Shown: one piece after another, positions 1 through 10,827 of the stretch
How the letters are laid out: the number at the start of each line of letters is the position of its first letter
How positions within the stretch are numbered: position 1 is the stretch's first letter
Source of the DNA: CAVRQM01 sp964250775
GTDB lineage: Bacteria > Pseudomonadota > Alphaproteobacteria > Acetobacterales > Acetobacteraceae
Reading direction: 5' to 3'
Length of the DNA stretch: 27,950 bases
Assembly (NCBI GenBank): GCA_964250775.1
Contig: CAXUHK010000037.1
Coordinates: 1-27,950, forward strand
Made by a program: the position numbers and the translations under genes
The notes under the pieces: model-generated
Seen by the model: the letters and a program-made list of their open reading frames with translations, nothing else
Databases searched by the model: none
Told to the model about the DNA's origin: nothing

Positions 1-1671
1 GCCCTGGTCGGCGTCGCCGCCGGGCTGTGCGTGACCGCCATGAGCGAGGTTACGCAGTTGGCGCACCGCGCGCTGTTCCTGCTCGGCCGGCACGAGCGGC
101 TCAGCGGCCAAGTGACGCTGCCCTGGGCGCGGGCGCTGCTGGTGCCGTCGCTGGGCGGCTTGGCGGTGGGCCTGCTGGGCTGGGCGGTGGCGCGCTGGTG
201 GCCGCGCCGCGCCATCGACCCGATCGAGGCCAACGCGCTGTACGGCGGGCGCATGTCGCTCAACGACAGCCTGGTGGTGGTGGGGCAGACGCTGCTGTCG
301 AACTCGGTCGGCGCCTCGGTCGGGCTCGAGGCCGGCTACACCCAGATCGGTTCGGCGCTGGGCTCGCGCATCGGCCGCAGCTTCCGGGTGCGGCGCAACG
401 ATTTGCGCCTGCTGGTCGGCTGCGGCGCCGCGGCGGCGATCGGGGCGGCGTTCAACGCGCCGCTGACCGGGGCGTTCTACGCCTTCGAGCTGGTGATCGG
501 CACCTACTCGCTGGCGACCTTGGCGCCGGTGATCGCCGCGTCGCTGGCCGCCGTGCTGGTCGGCCGGGTGCTGAACCCCGACCAGTACGGCTTCGAGCTG
601 CAGGTGCCGACCGCGATCCGGCTGTTCGACTACATGCCGCTGATGGCGCTGGGCGTGGTGTGCGCGCTGGGCGGCATCGCCATCATGCGCGGCGTCACCT
701 TGACCGAGGAGGCGTTCCGCCGCAGCGGCGTGCCGGCCTGGCTGCGCCCGGCGATCGGCGGCCTCGCGGTGGGCGGGCTGGCGCTGATCTCGCCGCAGGT
801 GCTGTCGTCCGGGCACGCCGCGTTGTCGGTCGGCATCGACGCGCCGTACACGCTCAAGCACATCGCGCTGCTGATCGCGCTCAAGGCGGCGGCCTCGGCG
901 ATCTCGCTCGGCTCCGGGTTCCGCGGCGGGCTGTTCTTCGCCAGCCTGTTCCTGGGGGCGTTGCTCGGCAAGCTGTTCGCGGGCACGCTGGCGCTGGTGA
1001 CGACGGCGCACGCCATCCCGCCGGTGGTGTGCGCCCTGGTCGGCATGAGCGGCCTCGCGGTGGCGATCGTGGGCGGGCCGCTCACCATGGCGTTCCTGGC
1101 GCTGGAGACCACCGGGTCGCTGCCGGTGACGATCGCCGTGGTCGCCGCCGCCGTGATCTCGGCGATCACCGTGCGCCGCACCTTCGGCTACTCGTTCGCG
1201 ACCTGGCGCTTCCACCTGCGCGGCGAGGCGATCCGCAGCGCGGTCGACGTCGGCTGGGTGCGCAGCCTCACGGTCGGGCGGATGATGCGGCGTGAGGTGC
1301 GCAGCGTGCGCGCCGACATGACGCTGACCAGCTTCCGGCGCGACTTCCCGCTCGGCTCCAACTCGCGCGTGGTGGTGGTCGACGCCGCCGACCGCTACGC
1401 CGGCATCGTGCCGGTGGCCGAGGCGCACGCCGTCGACCTCGACCCCGCGACCAAGCTCGGCGAGGTGCTGCACGACGCGCAGAACGTGCTGTTGCCGCAG
1501 ATGACGGTCAAGGAGGCGATCGAAACGTTCGAGCGTGCCGAAGCCGACGCGTTGGCGGTGGTCGATGCCGCCGACACCCGTAAGGTCATCGGCTTGCTCA
1601 CCGAGCAGCACGCGCTGCGCCGTTACAGCGAGGAACTGGACCGCCGGCGGCGCGAACTCTCGGGCGAGTAG
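1..1671 (+). CDS. ClC-family chloride channel/antiporter with C-terminal CBS pair, 5'-truncated
   Basis: Frame 1 is open from the first base, so the start lies upstream of the window; 556 residues are visible. The product is a polytopic inner-membrane protein of the ClC family (chloride channel or Cl-/H+ exchanger). AFNAPLTGAFYAFE (about 451-492) is a typical ClC helix motif, and GGLFFASLFLGA (925-960) corresponds to the family motif GGxFxPSLxxGA. The last 130 or so residues (about 1270-1630) form two CBS-like segments, usually a nucleotide-sensing regulatory module. Two signature positions are unusual: the GREGP loop reads GLEAG (322-336), keeping the gating Glu but losing Arg and Pro, and the second motif has Ala for Pro. 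The gene converges on the isochorismatase-like gene with 1 nt between stop codons. Family assignment is strong; channel versus exchanger and ion selectivity cannot be decided here. Confidence 0.9.
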   Translation, partial: ALVGVAAGLCVTAMSEVTQLAHRALFLLGRHERLSGQVTLPWARALLVPSLGGLAVGLLGWAVARWWPRRAIDPIEANALYGGRMSLNDSLVVVGQTLLSNSVGASVGLEAGYTQIGSALGSRIGRSFRVRRNDLRLLVGCGAAAAIGAAFNAPLTGAFYAFELVIGTYSLATLAPVIAASLAAVLVGRVLNPDQYGFELQVPTAIRLFDYMPLMALGVVCALGGIAIMRGVTLTEEAFRRSGVPAWLRPAIGGLAVGGLALISPQVLSSGHAALSVGIDAPYTLKHIALLIALKAAASAISLGSGFRGGLFFASLFLGALLGKLFAGTLALVTTAHAIPPVVCALVGMSGLAVAIVGGPLTMAFLALETTGSLPVTIAVVAAAVISAITVRRTFGYSFATWRFHLRGEAIRSAVDVGWVRSLTVGRMMRREVRSVRADMTLTSFRRDFPLGSNSRVVVVDAADRYAGIVPVAEAHAVDLDPATKLGEVLHDAQNVLLPQMTVKEAIETFERAEADALAVVDAADTRKVIGLLTEQHALRRYSEELDRRRRELSGE

Positions 1672-1672
1672 C

Positions 1673-2266
1673 TCAGCCGAGCTGGGCCGTGTCGCGGACC
1701 ACGACGGCGAACAGGTCGCGCAGCCCCGCCAGGCTGGCTTTTTGAAGCACGGCGGCCGGCACGGTGTTGCCACCATCACCGGGAAGGTCGCGGGTCGCGG
1801 TCGCGGCAGCAACCACTGTCGGCTGGAAGCCGAGGCTGAACGCGCCGCGTGCGGTCGAACTCACGCACATATGGGTCATGAACCCGGCAAAGACCACGTT
1901 CATGATGCCGGCTGCGCGCAAGCGTTGCTCCAGATCGGTCTGCACGAACGCGTTCGGGTAGGTTTTGGTGATAACCGTCTCGCCGTCGCGGGGCGCCACC
2001 TCGTCGCTGATCTGGCCGACCGGCGTGGTCAGGTCGTATGGCGACCCCTCGCCGCCATCGTGCCGCACGTGGAACACCGGCGCGCCGGCGTCTCGGGCGC
2101 GCGCCAACAATTGCTGCGCCTCGACCAGCGCCGCCTCGACGCCGACCAGCGCCATGACGCCCTCCCGATAGGTGTTCTGGCAGTCGATCAGCACCAGCGC
2201 CGAGTCGCGCAGCGTCGGGGCATCGCCGCCGAGCCCGGCCATCTCGCGCAGCGTGAGCGGCGCCAT
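1673..2266 (-). CDS. isochorismatase-like cysteine hydrolase
   Basis: 197-residue cytosolic hydrolase of the isochorismatase/nicotinamidase superfamily. The catalytic triad is visible: Asp28 in VLIDCQNTY, Lys101 in ITKTYPNAF and the nucleophile Cys134 in GFMTHMCVSSTARGA. The family hydrolyses amides, carbamoyl groups or vinyl ethers; no substrate can be assigned. The length is normal for the family. Its ATG overlaps the TGA of the DUF779 gene by one base (TGATG at 2264-2268), so the two are probably translationally coupled. It is the third gene of an operon with the aldehyde dehydrogenase, which suggests a role linked to aldehyde or small carbonyl metabolism (inference). Confidence 0.9.
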   Translation of the reverse strand: MAPLTLREMAGLGGDAPTLRDSALVLIDCQNTYREGVMALVGVEAALVEAQQLLARARDAGAPVFHVRHDGGEGSPYDLTTPVGQISDEVAPRDGETVITKTYPNAFVQTDLEQRLRAAGIMNVVFAGFMTHMCVSSTARGAFSLGFQPTVVAAATATRDLPGDGGNTVPAAVLQKASLAGLRDLFAVVVRDTAQLG

Positions 2267-2652
2267 CAGGCGTCACCGCGCGGCAGCGGTCCGCCGGCCC
2301 GCAGCGCCGCGTCCTCGTCATCGGAGAACACGCGGCTGCGGGTCAGGAACCGAACCCCTTCCGGCGCCTCCAACGAGAAGCCGCCGCCGCAGCCCGGCAC
2401 CACGTCGATGGTGAGCTGGGTGTGCTGCCAGTAGTCGAATTGCGACGCGCTGATGTAGAACGGAACGTCGGCGATCTCGCCCAGCTTCACGTCTTGCGGC
2501 CCGACCCGGAACTCGTTGCGGGGGAAGCACATCGGCGAGCTGCCGTCGCAGCAGCCCCCCGACTGGTGGAACAGCAACGCGCCGTGCGTCTGCTCGAGGC
2601 GGCGGACCACCGCCGCCGCCGCCTCGGTGATCGATACCCGCTCGACCGTCAT
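2266..2652 (-). CDS. DUF779 family protein, aldehyde dehydrogenase partner
   Basis: 128-residue protein recognised as DUF779 from HQSGGCCDGSSPMC (residues about 29-42) and the C-terminal glycine-rich GCGGGFSLE segment. The family has no established function that I know of, but it is commonly encoded beside AldB/ExaC-type acetaldehyde dehydrogenases, as here. The Cys-rich CCDGSSPMC stretch and the later GCGGGF cysteine could bind a metal (inference). It starts 3 nt after the dehydrogenase stop (TAG at 2656-2658 on the complement) and overlaps the next gene by one base, so it is the middle gene of a tight operon. No signal peptide or membrane segment is seen, so it is probably cytosolic. Confidence 0.88.
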   Translation of the reverse strand: MTVERVSITEAAAAVVRRLEQTHGALLFHQSGGCCDGSSPMCFPRNEFRVGPQDVKLGEIADVPFYISASQFDYWQHTQLTIDVVPGCGGGFSLEAPEGVRFLTRSRVFSDDEDAALRAGGPLPRGDA

Positions 2653-2655
2653 GGT

Positions 2656-4176
<1,521 letters not shown>

Positions 4177-4218
4177 CTTCAACTCCCTTTGCAGAACCCT
4201 TATCGGGCTTGATGCCGA

Positions 4219-4247
4219 ATACTAGGCCTCTCGCCTAGACCCGGCAA
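4219..4247 (-). promoter_or_regulatory. candidate promoter with palindromic spacer for the aldehyde dehydrogenase operon
   Basis: On the complement, TTGCCG (4242-4247) and TAGTAT (4219-4224) are separated by 17 nt, each matching 4 of 6 bases of the sigma-70 -35 and -10 boxes. The spacer contains the perfect inverted repeat CTAGGC-N5-GCCTAG (4222-4238), which overlaps the -10 box. A start near 4212 would leave about 36 nt of leader before the ATG at 4176. The palindrome placement suggests an operator. It could instead be a hairpin downstream of the 4259-5257 gene, although no T-run follows. Confidence 0.4.
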
Positions 4248-4258
4248 GCGCGTTCCGG

Positions 4259-5257
4259 TCAGCTTGGATGCGCGGTCAAGTCCACCACCTGCAGGCTGGT
4301 GAGGTTGGACACGTAGCGCCCGCCGGCCAAGTCGCCGGGGACGACCAGGCGCATCGCCCCAGCGGTGCCGAGCGGGCCGTGACTGTCGGCATAGGCCACG
4401 AGATCGGGCTGGTTGCCGAACGCGGGATCGATCTCGCCCAGCGAGACCAGCGCGCGGTAGCCGTCGCTGCCGGTCGCGACCACGCCGAAGCGCAGCGCGT
4501 CGTTCTTGATCGCAGGGTCGGCGAGCAGGCCCGCATCCTGGATCAGCGTCCACAGCGACACGCCCGTGTAGCTGTCGGTGACGCTGCCGGCGCCGGCCAG
4601 GAAGCTCACGGTTTCGCTGCTGGACTGGTTCAATGCCGCGAGGCTGACCGGCGTGAAGCTGCCCGGATGCGCCAATGCCCCGGTCAGGTCGAGTTGCGGC
4701 GAGACGCCGCCGGCACCCGACGGCCCCGGCTCGGGCAGGCTGCCCACGCGCAGGTCCACGAGGTCGGAGACGTAGCGGCCGCCGGCCTGGTCGCCCGGCA
4801 CGACGATGCGGGCCAGGCCGTCGCTGCCGGTGGGGCCGAGCTGGCCGGCGGTGTCGGAGTACGCCGCCAGCACCGGCTGGTTGCCGAACTTCGGATCGAG
4901 CTCGCCCAGCGAGAAGGCCGCCTGGTAGCCGTCGGCGCCGGTGGCGATGACGTACTTGTCCAGGATGTCGTTCTTGGCCGCGGTCATGTCGACGCCGCCG
5001 GCCGTGGTCTGCAGCAGGTTCCACAACGTGCTGCCCGTGTAAGCGTCGCTGACCGGGATGCCGCCCGCCGCGTATGTCGCGGACACCGTCGTGTGCGGTC
5101 GCAGCGACGGGAGATTGACGATGCCCGGGCGGGCCACGTCGCCGGTGATGGCGACGGGTGAGAATGCCAGCCCGAACGGCGCCAGTGCCACGCTGAGCTT
5201 CTGCTCGGCCGGGTAGAGCTGCTCGAACAGGCTGAGGTCGCCCGGAAGCTGGTTCAT
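4259..5257 (-). CDS. tandem molybdopterin-binding-like (sulfite oxidase fold) domain protein without cysteine
   Basis: 332 residues made of two homologous units, about 35-170 and 189-327. Each unit contains TG-x3-(R/H)PG, YTG-x2-LW-x-L-x-Q, KND, ATG(A/S)DGY, LGE(L/I)DP-x-FGNQP and VVPGD-x-AGGRYVS. This pattern resembles short bacterial relatives of the oxidoreductase molybdopterin-binding (sulfite oxidase) domain. The protein contains no cysteine, so the Mo-ligating Cys of true sulfite oxidases is absent and a redox role is unlikely. No signal peptide is visible, although relatives are often exported; the true start may therefore be uncertain. The site before the ATG (GGGAAAG) is weak. It is transcribed divergently from gnd. 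Fold family is moderately sure; function unknown. Confidence 0.72.
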   Translation of the reverse strand: MNQLPGDLSLFEQLYPAEQKLSVALAPFGLAFSPVAITGDVARPGIVNLPSLRPHTTVSATYAAGGIPVSDAYTGSTLWNLLQTTAGGVDMTAAKNDILDKYVIATGADGYQAAFSLGELDPKFGNQPVLAAYSDTAGQLGPTGSDGLARIVVPGDQAGGRYVSDLVDLRVGSLPEPGPSGAGGVSPQLDLTGALAHPGSFTPVSLAALNQSSSETVSFLAGAGSVTDSYTGVSLWTLIQDAGLLADPAIKNDALRFGVVATGSDGYRALVSLGEIDPAFGNQPDLVAYADSHGPLGTAGAMRLVVPGDLAGGRYVSNLTSLQVVDLTAHPS

Positions 5258-5367
5258 CCGCTTTCCCGCCCGCTATGTCCGTGCCGCTATAACGATCCTG
5301 TCGCGGCGAAATGTCCAGATGCGCCGCGCCGTAGACGCTGGCCCGCGAATGGGTCAACAGTCCCTTG

Positions 5368-5398
5368 GAACACCGGTGTTCGCGCACTGCACGGTGCG
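5368..5398. promoter_or_regulatory. two adjacent palindromes upstream of gnd
   Basis: GAACACCGGTGTTC (5368-5381) is a perfect 14-bp palindrome. It is followed directly by CGCAC-N6-GTGCG (5383-5398). They lie in the 156-bp divergent region between the molybdopterin-like gene and gnd, 15-45 nt before the gnd start, where an operator or leader hairpin would sit. No regulator can be named. Confidence 0.35.
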
Positions 5399-5413
5399 GA
5401 AAAACAGGAGGGA

Positions 5414-6850
5414 ATGGTGGCGGAACTTGCTGATCTCGGCGTGACCGGGCTGGCCACGATGGGTGCCAACCTCGCGCGTAACGCCGCCCGCAACGGCTTC
5501 CGCGTGGCGCTGCACAACCGCAGCAACGAGAAGACCGAGCGCCTGCTGCACGACCATGGCAACGAGGGCCGGTTCGTCGCCGCGAGCAACATCGCCGAGT
5601 TCGTGGCCAGCCTCGCCAAGCCGCGCGTGGTGCTGATCATGGTCACGGCGGCCACGCGGGGCGACGACGGGAGCGCCGAGCGGGGGCAGCCCCGGGCGCC
5701 GGGCGACAGCGTCGTTGACGGCGGCAACTCGCTGTTCGAAGACACGCGCCGGCGCGAGGCGATGCTGTCCCGGCGCGGGCTGCGCTTCGTCGGCATGGGC
5801 GTCTCCGGCGGCGAGGAAGGGGCGCTGCTCGGCCCCAGCATGATGCCGGGCGGCGCCCAGGAAGCCTGGGACCGGGTGGCCCCGATGTTCACCAAGATGG
5901 CGGTGAGCGTGGACGGCGTGCCGTGCTGCGCGCTGATGGGGCCGGACGGGGCCGGCCACTACGTCAAGATGGTGCATAACGGCATCGAGTACGCCGACAT
6001 GCAGCTCATCACCGAGGCCTACGACCTGATGCGCACGGTGTATGGCCGCAGCGCCCGCGAGATCAGCCGGGTGTTCGCCGGCTGGAAGACCGGCGACCTC
6101 GATTCCTACCTGATCGAGATCACCGCCAACGTGCTGGCCAAGCAGGACCCCGACAGCAGCGCCGCCCTGGTCGACATGATCGTCGACGAGGCCGAGCAGA
6201 AGGGCACCGGGCGCTGGACCGCGCAATCGGCCCTCGACCTCGGCGTGCCGATCACCGTCATCACCGAGGCGGTGTTCGCGCGCGCCCTGTCCGGCCGCCC
6301 CAAGCAGCGCCAGGCGGCGGAGGCGGCGCTGGGCGGCCTGCGCGGCGGCTCCCGCGATGCCGGCCAGGCCGAGATCGACAAGATCCGCGACGCGCTCTAC
6401 GCCTCCAAGATCGTCGCCTACGCGCAGGGATTCGAGCAGTTGGCGGTCGCCTCCGAGCAGTTCGGCTGGAAGCTCCACCTCGGCACCATCGCGACCATCT
6501 GGCGCGGCGGCTGCATCATCCGGGCGGCGTTCCTCGACCGCATCCGCGAGGGCTACGAGGCGCATCCCGACGCGCCCAGCCTGCTGCTGCAGGACTATTT
6601 CCGCGACGCCGTGCTGCGCGCTGAACAGGCCTGGCGCGACGTGGTGGTGCTGGCGGTGCAGCACGGCGTCGCGGTGCCGGCGTTCGCCTCGTCGCTGGCG
6701 TACTACGACGGTCTGCGCCGGGCGCGCGGGCCGTCCAACCTGCTGCAGGGCCTGCGCGACTATTTCGGCGCCCACACCTACCGGCGCATCGACAAGGCGG
6801 GCAGCTTCCACGTCCGCTGGTCCCAGGACGGCAGCGAGATCCAGATGTAG
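5414..6850 (+). CDS. gnd: 6-phosphogluconate dehydrogenase, decarboxylating
   Basis: 478-residue cytosolic enzyme of the pentose phosphate pathway, converting 6-phosphogluconate to ribulose 5-phosphate and CO2 with NADP+ reduction. Seen: the N-terminal dinucleotide site GLATMGANLARNAA, the NRS that follows strand 2, VVDGGNSLFEDT, GVSGGEEGA, and the catalytic segment GHYVKMVHNGIEYADMQ with its Lys and Glu. The C-terminal IWRGGCIIRA helix is also present. Length fits the long (E. coli-type) form. The strong site AGGAGGG (5406-5412) is only 2 nt from ATG 5414 but 5 nt from GTG 5417, so the true start may be one codon later. Residues about 80-98 (nt about 5655-5708) are unusually poor in hydrophobics for this conserved region; see findings. 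Confidence 0.95.
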   Translation: MVAELADLGVTGLATMGANLARNAARNGFRVALHNRSNEKTERLLHDHGNEGRFVAASNIAEFVASLAKPRVVLIMVTAATRGDDGSAERGQPRAPGDSVVDGGNSLFEDTRRREAMLSRRGLRFVGMGVSGGEEGALLGPSMMPGGAQEAWDRVAPMFTKMAVSVDGVPCCALMGPDGAGHYVKMVHNGIEYADMQLITEAYDLMRTVYGRSAREISRVFAGWKTGDLDSYLIEITANVLAKQDPDSSAALVDMIVDEAEQKGTGRWTAQSALDLGVPITVITEAVFARALSGRPKQRQAAEAALGGLRGGSRDAGQAEIDKIRDALYASKIVAYAQGFEQLAVASEQFGWKLHLGTIATIWRGGCIIRAAFLDRIREGYEAHPDAPSLLLQDYFRDAVLRAEQAWRDVVVLAVQHGVAVPAFASSLAYYDGLRRARGPSNLLQGLRDYFGAHTYRRIDKAGSFHVRWSQDGSEIQM

Positions 6851-6858
6851 CGCGGCGC

Positions 6859-6874
6859 TGGCACGTGGCTTGCT
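6859..6874 (+). promoter_or_regulatory. sigma-54 (-24/-12) promoter of the nitrate assimilation operon
   Basis: TGGCACG-TGGC-TTGCT matches the RpoN consensus TGGCACG-N4-TTGCW at every defined position, with GG (6860-6861) and GC (6872-6873) exactly 12 bp apart. It begins 9 nt after the gnd stop and lies 70 nt before the transporter ATG at 6944. Transcription should begin near 6885. This predicts activation by an enhancer-binding protein such as NtrC under nitrogen limitation. I found no clear NtrC site in the upstream gnd 3' end. Confidence 0.8.
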
Positions 6875-6878
6875 GCGC

Positions 6879-6918
6879 TGCACACGAACCTCCGGCCGCG
6901 GGCGGGGGTTCGTGTGCA
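6879..6918 (+). repeat. strong inverted repeat in the nitrate operon leader
   Basis: TGCACACGAACC (6879-6890) pairs perfectly with GGTTCGTGTGCA (6907-6918). The stem continues inward through one T-G wobble and three more pairs, leaving an 8-nt loop (6895-6902). No T-run follows, so it is not a standard intrinsic terminator. It spans the start site predicted from the sigma-54 promoter, so an RNA starting near 6885 would carry only the inner 10 pairs. It could be a DNA operator, a 5'-end stabilising hairpin, or the terminator hairpin of gnd. Confidence 0.6.
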
Positions 6919-6943
6919 ACCGCGCGACCAAAAGGCCCCGTGC

Positions 6944-8197
6944 ATGGCAACCCTGCGACAAGCCCTGAAGTCGGGCCATCCGCCGACACTGTTCGCCGCC
7001 TTCCTCTACTTCGATTTCTGCTTCTCGGTCTGGGTGCTGAACGGGGCCATGGGGCCGTTCCTGACCCAGGGCTTCCACCTGACGCCGGTGCAGACCGGCC
7101 TGATGGTGTCGATCCCGACGCTGGCCGGCGCCCTGATGCGCTTCCCGCTCGGCGTGCTGTCGCAATACATCGGCCGCAAGAACGCCGCCATCGTCGAGAT
7201 GGGCCTGATCATCGTGGCGATGATCTACGGCTACCTGTTCGTCGAGACCTACCACGACGTGCTCGCCATGGGCGTCCTGCTCGGCATCGCCGGGGCGTCG
7301 TTCGGGGTGGCGCTGTCGCTCGGCGCCGGCTGGTTCCCGCAGGAGCACAAGGGCCTGGCCATGGGCATCGCCGGCGCCGGCAACGCCGGGACGGTGGTGG
7401 CGCTGCTGGTGGCGCCGCCGGTGGCGCAGGCCTATGGCTGGCACGCGGTCTACGGCTGGACCGCGGTGGTCATGCTGATCCCGCTGGCGGTGATGGTGTT
7501 CATGGCCAAGGAGCCGCCCGACATCCAGCACCAGAGCCTGCGCGAGCACCTGGCGCCGTTGCGCGAGTTCGACGGCTGGGCGTTCAGCCTGATCTACGTC
7601 GTGACCTTCGGCGGCTTCATCGGCCTGTCCACCTTCCTGCCGTCGTTCTTCTTCAGCGAGTTCGGCGTCACCAAGGTCGAGGCGTCCTGGCTGACCATGC
7701 TGGCGGCGATCATGGGTTCCGGCATCCGCGCCGTGGGCGGCTATTGGGCCGACCGGGTCGGCGGCATCGCGGCCTTGGCGGTGGTGCTGCTGGCGGTGAT
7801 CGGCACCTTCACGCTGCTATCGGCGCAGCCGTCGCTGGTCTTGACCACGATCCTGTTCATGGCCTGCTTCGCGGCGCTGGGCGCCGGCAACGGCGCGCTG
7901 TTCCAGTTGGTGCCGCTGCGCTGGCCGATGAGCACCGCCGTCGCCGGTTCGATGATCGGCGAGATCGGCGCCCTGGGCGGCGCCATCCTGCCGAACGCGA
8001 TGGGCTTCTCCAAGAGCCTGACCGGCACGTTCGCCTGGGGCTTCCTGTTCTACGCGGCATTCTCCGCCTTGGTGCTCGGCGGCCTGATGCTGTTCCAGCG
8101 CAAGTGGACCCGCACCTGGGTCGGGCGCTGGGGACGGGCGCAAACCGCAAGGCGGGAAGCGGCACTGTTGCCCGACGGCCAGCTGGCGTCGGATTGA
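6944..8197 (+). CDS. narK: NarK/NasA-type MFS nitrate/nitrite transporter
   Basis: 417-residue, 12-helix inner-membrane transporter of the nitrate/nitrite porter group of the major facilitator superfamily. Both nitrate signature segments are visible: AGAGNAGTVVALLVAP (about residues 143-158) and GAGNGALFQLVP (about 313-324). FGVALSLGAGWFPQEHKG precedes the first. It imports nitrate for the reductase encoded next. I chose ATG 6944 with AAAAGG (6930-6935) 8 nt upstream; an in-frame GTG at 6914 would add 10 residues but lies inside the leader hairpin. First gene of the nitrate operon, downstream of the sigma-54 promoter, with 121 nt before nasA. The nitrate-transporter call is firm; nitrate versus nitrite preference is inferred from context. 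Confidence 0.93.
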   Translation: MATLRQALKSGHPPTLFAAFLYFDFCFSVWVLNGAMGPFLTQGFHLTPVQTGLMVSIPTLAGALMRFPLGVLSQYIGRKNAAIVEMGLIIVAMIYGYLFVETYHDVLAMGVLLGIAGASFGVALSLGAGWFPQEHKGLAMGIAGAGNAGTVVALLVAPPVAQAYGWHAVYGWTAVVMLIPLAVMVFMAKEPPDIQHQSLREHLAPLREFDGWAFSLIYVVTFGGFIGLSTFLPSFFFSEFGVTKVEASWLTMLAAIMGSGIRAVGGYWADRVGGIAALAVVLLAVIGTFTLLSAQPSLVLTTILFMACFAALGAGNGALFQLVPLRWPMSTAVAGSMIGEIGALGGAILPNAMGFSKSLTGTFAWGFLFYAAFSALVLGGLMLFQRKWTRTWVGRWGRAQTARREAALLPDGQLASD

Positions 8198-8221
8198 CCG
8201 GCGCCGAGCCACACGGGTCGA

Positions 8222-8231
8222 GAAACGTTTC
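8222..8231. repeat. GAAACGTTTC palindrome between narK and nasA
   Basis: A perfect 10-bp palindrome in the 121-nt gap between the transporter and reductase genes. This is the only sizeable gap in the nitrate operon. It could be an internal regulatory or processing site; nothing in the sequence decides this. Confidence 0.25.
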
Positions 8232-8318
8232 GCGGCAAGATGCATCGCGGGCGGCAGGATTGCCTAATCTCAGTGCAGATGCCGAATTTCTATGGGCGAG
8301 CCACTTGCCGGAGGCGGC

Positions 8319-10462
<2,144 letters not shown>

Positions 10463-10466
<4 letters not shown>

Positions 10467-10813
10467 TCGATTCCACGCCGCGCTTCCTGAACGGCGCGTT
10501 CGCCTTCACCGGCGAGGGCTACGACAAGCCGAGCCTGCTGGATTCGACGCTGGTCTACGTCGTGCCGCGCGACCGGCGGGCGCAGATGATCTACCTGCGC
10601 GCCGGCAATTCGAGCGGCGAGCTGGTGGCGCTGACGCTGATGCAGAACGACCAAGTGGCGCGCATCTTCCCGGTCGGCGCCCGCGCCAGCGTGCACGTGC
10701 CGCTGGCCGTGGTCGAGGACCTGCAGCCGGACACGCGGATCGAGGTGTTCTGCTCCGCCGCGGCGGGCACCCGCGGGACCATCGTGCTCGACGTCGGCAT
10801 CCTGGAAATCTGA
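10463..10813 (+). CDS. unrecognised conserved-looking 116-residue protein in the nitrate operon
   Basis: I do not recognise a named family. The ATG overlaps the nasA stop (ATGA, 10463-10466) and nirB follows after 14 nt, so it is inside the operon and probably coupled to nasA translation. Composition alternates hydrophobic and polar runs (TLVYVVPRDRRAQMIYLRAG, VARIFPVGARASVHVPLAVVE, GTIVLDVGILEI), suggesting an all-beta sandwich with no signal peptide or membrane helix. It has a single cysteine, so it cannot hold an Fe-S cluster and is not an electron carrier for the reductase. A role as a maturation, assembly or scaffold protein for nitrate or nitrite reductase is inferred from position alone. 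Codon use and GC content resemble the neighbours, so it is a real gene. Confidence 0.85.
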
Positions 10814-10827
10814 GCGCGGAACATACC

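Noticed and set aside
5384..5397. GCAC-N6-GTGC upstream of gnd as an NtrC binding site
   Set aside because: NtrC sites have GCAC and GTGC separated by 7 nt; the spacing here is 6 and no partner site or sigma-54 promoter follows.
6879..6918. Leader hairpin as a NasT/NasR (ANTAR) antiterminator target
   Set aside because: ANTAR targets are paired stem-loops with hexanucleotide loops followed by a terminator; here there is one stem with an 8-nt loop and no T-run.
5354..7549. 731-codon open frame on the minus strand opposite gnd and narK
   Set aside because: It spans two well-supported genes and a promoter and its translation is low-complexity; an antisense artefact.
8249..8264. GGGCGGCAGGATTGCC as a third sigma-54 promoter upstream of nasA
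   Set aside because: GG-GC spacing fits, but three of the seven -24 positions are wrong and such matches are expected by chance in GC-rich DNA.
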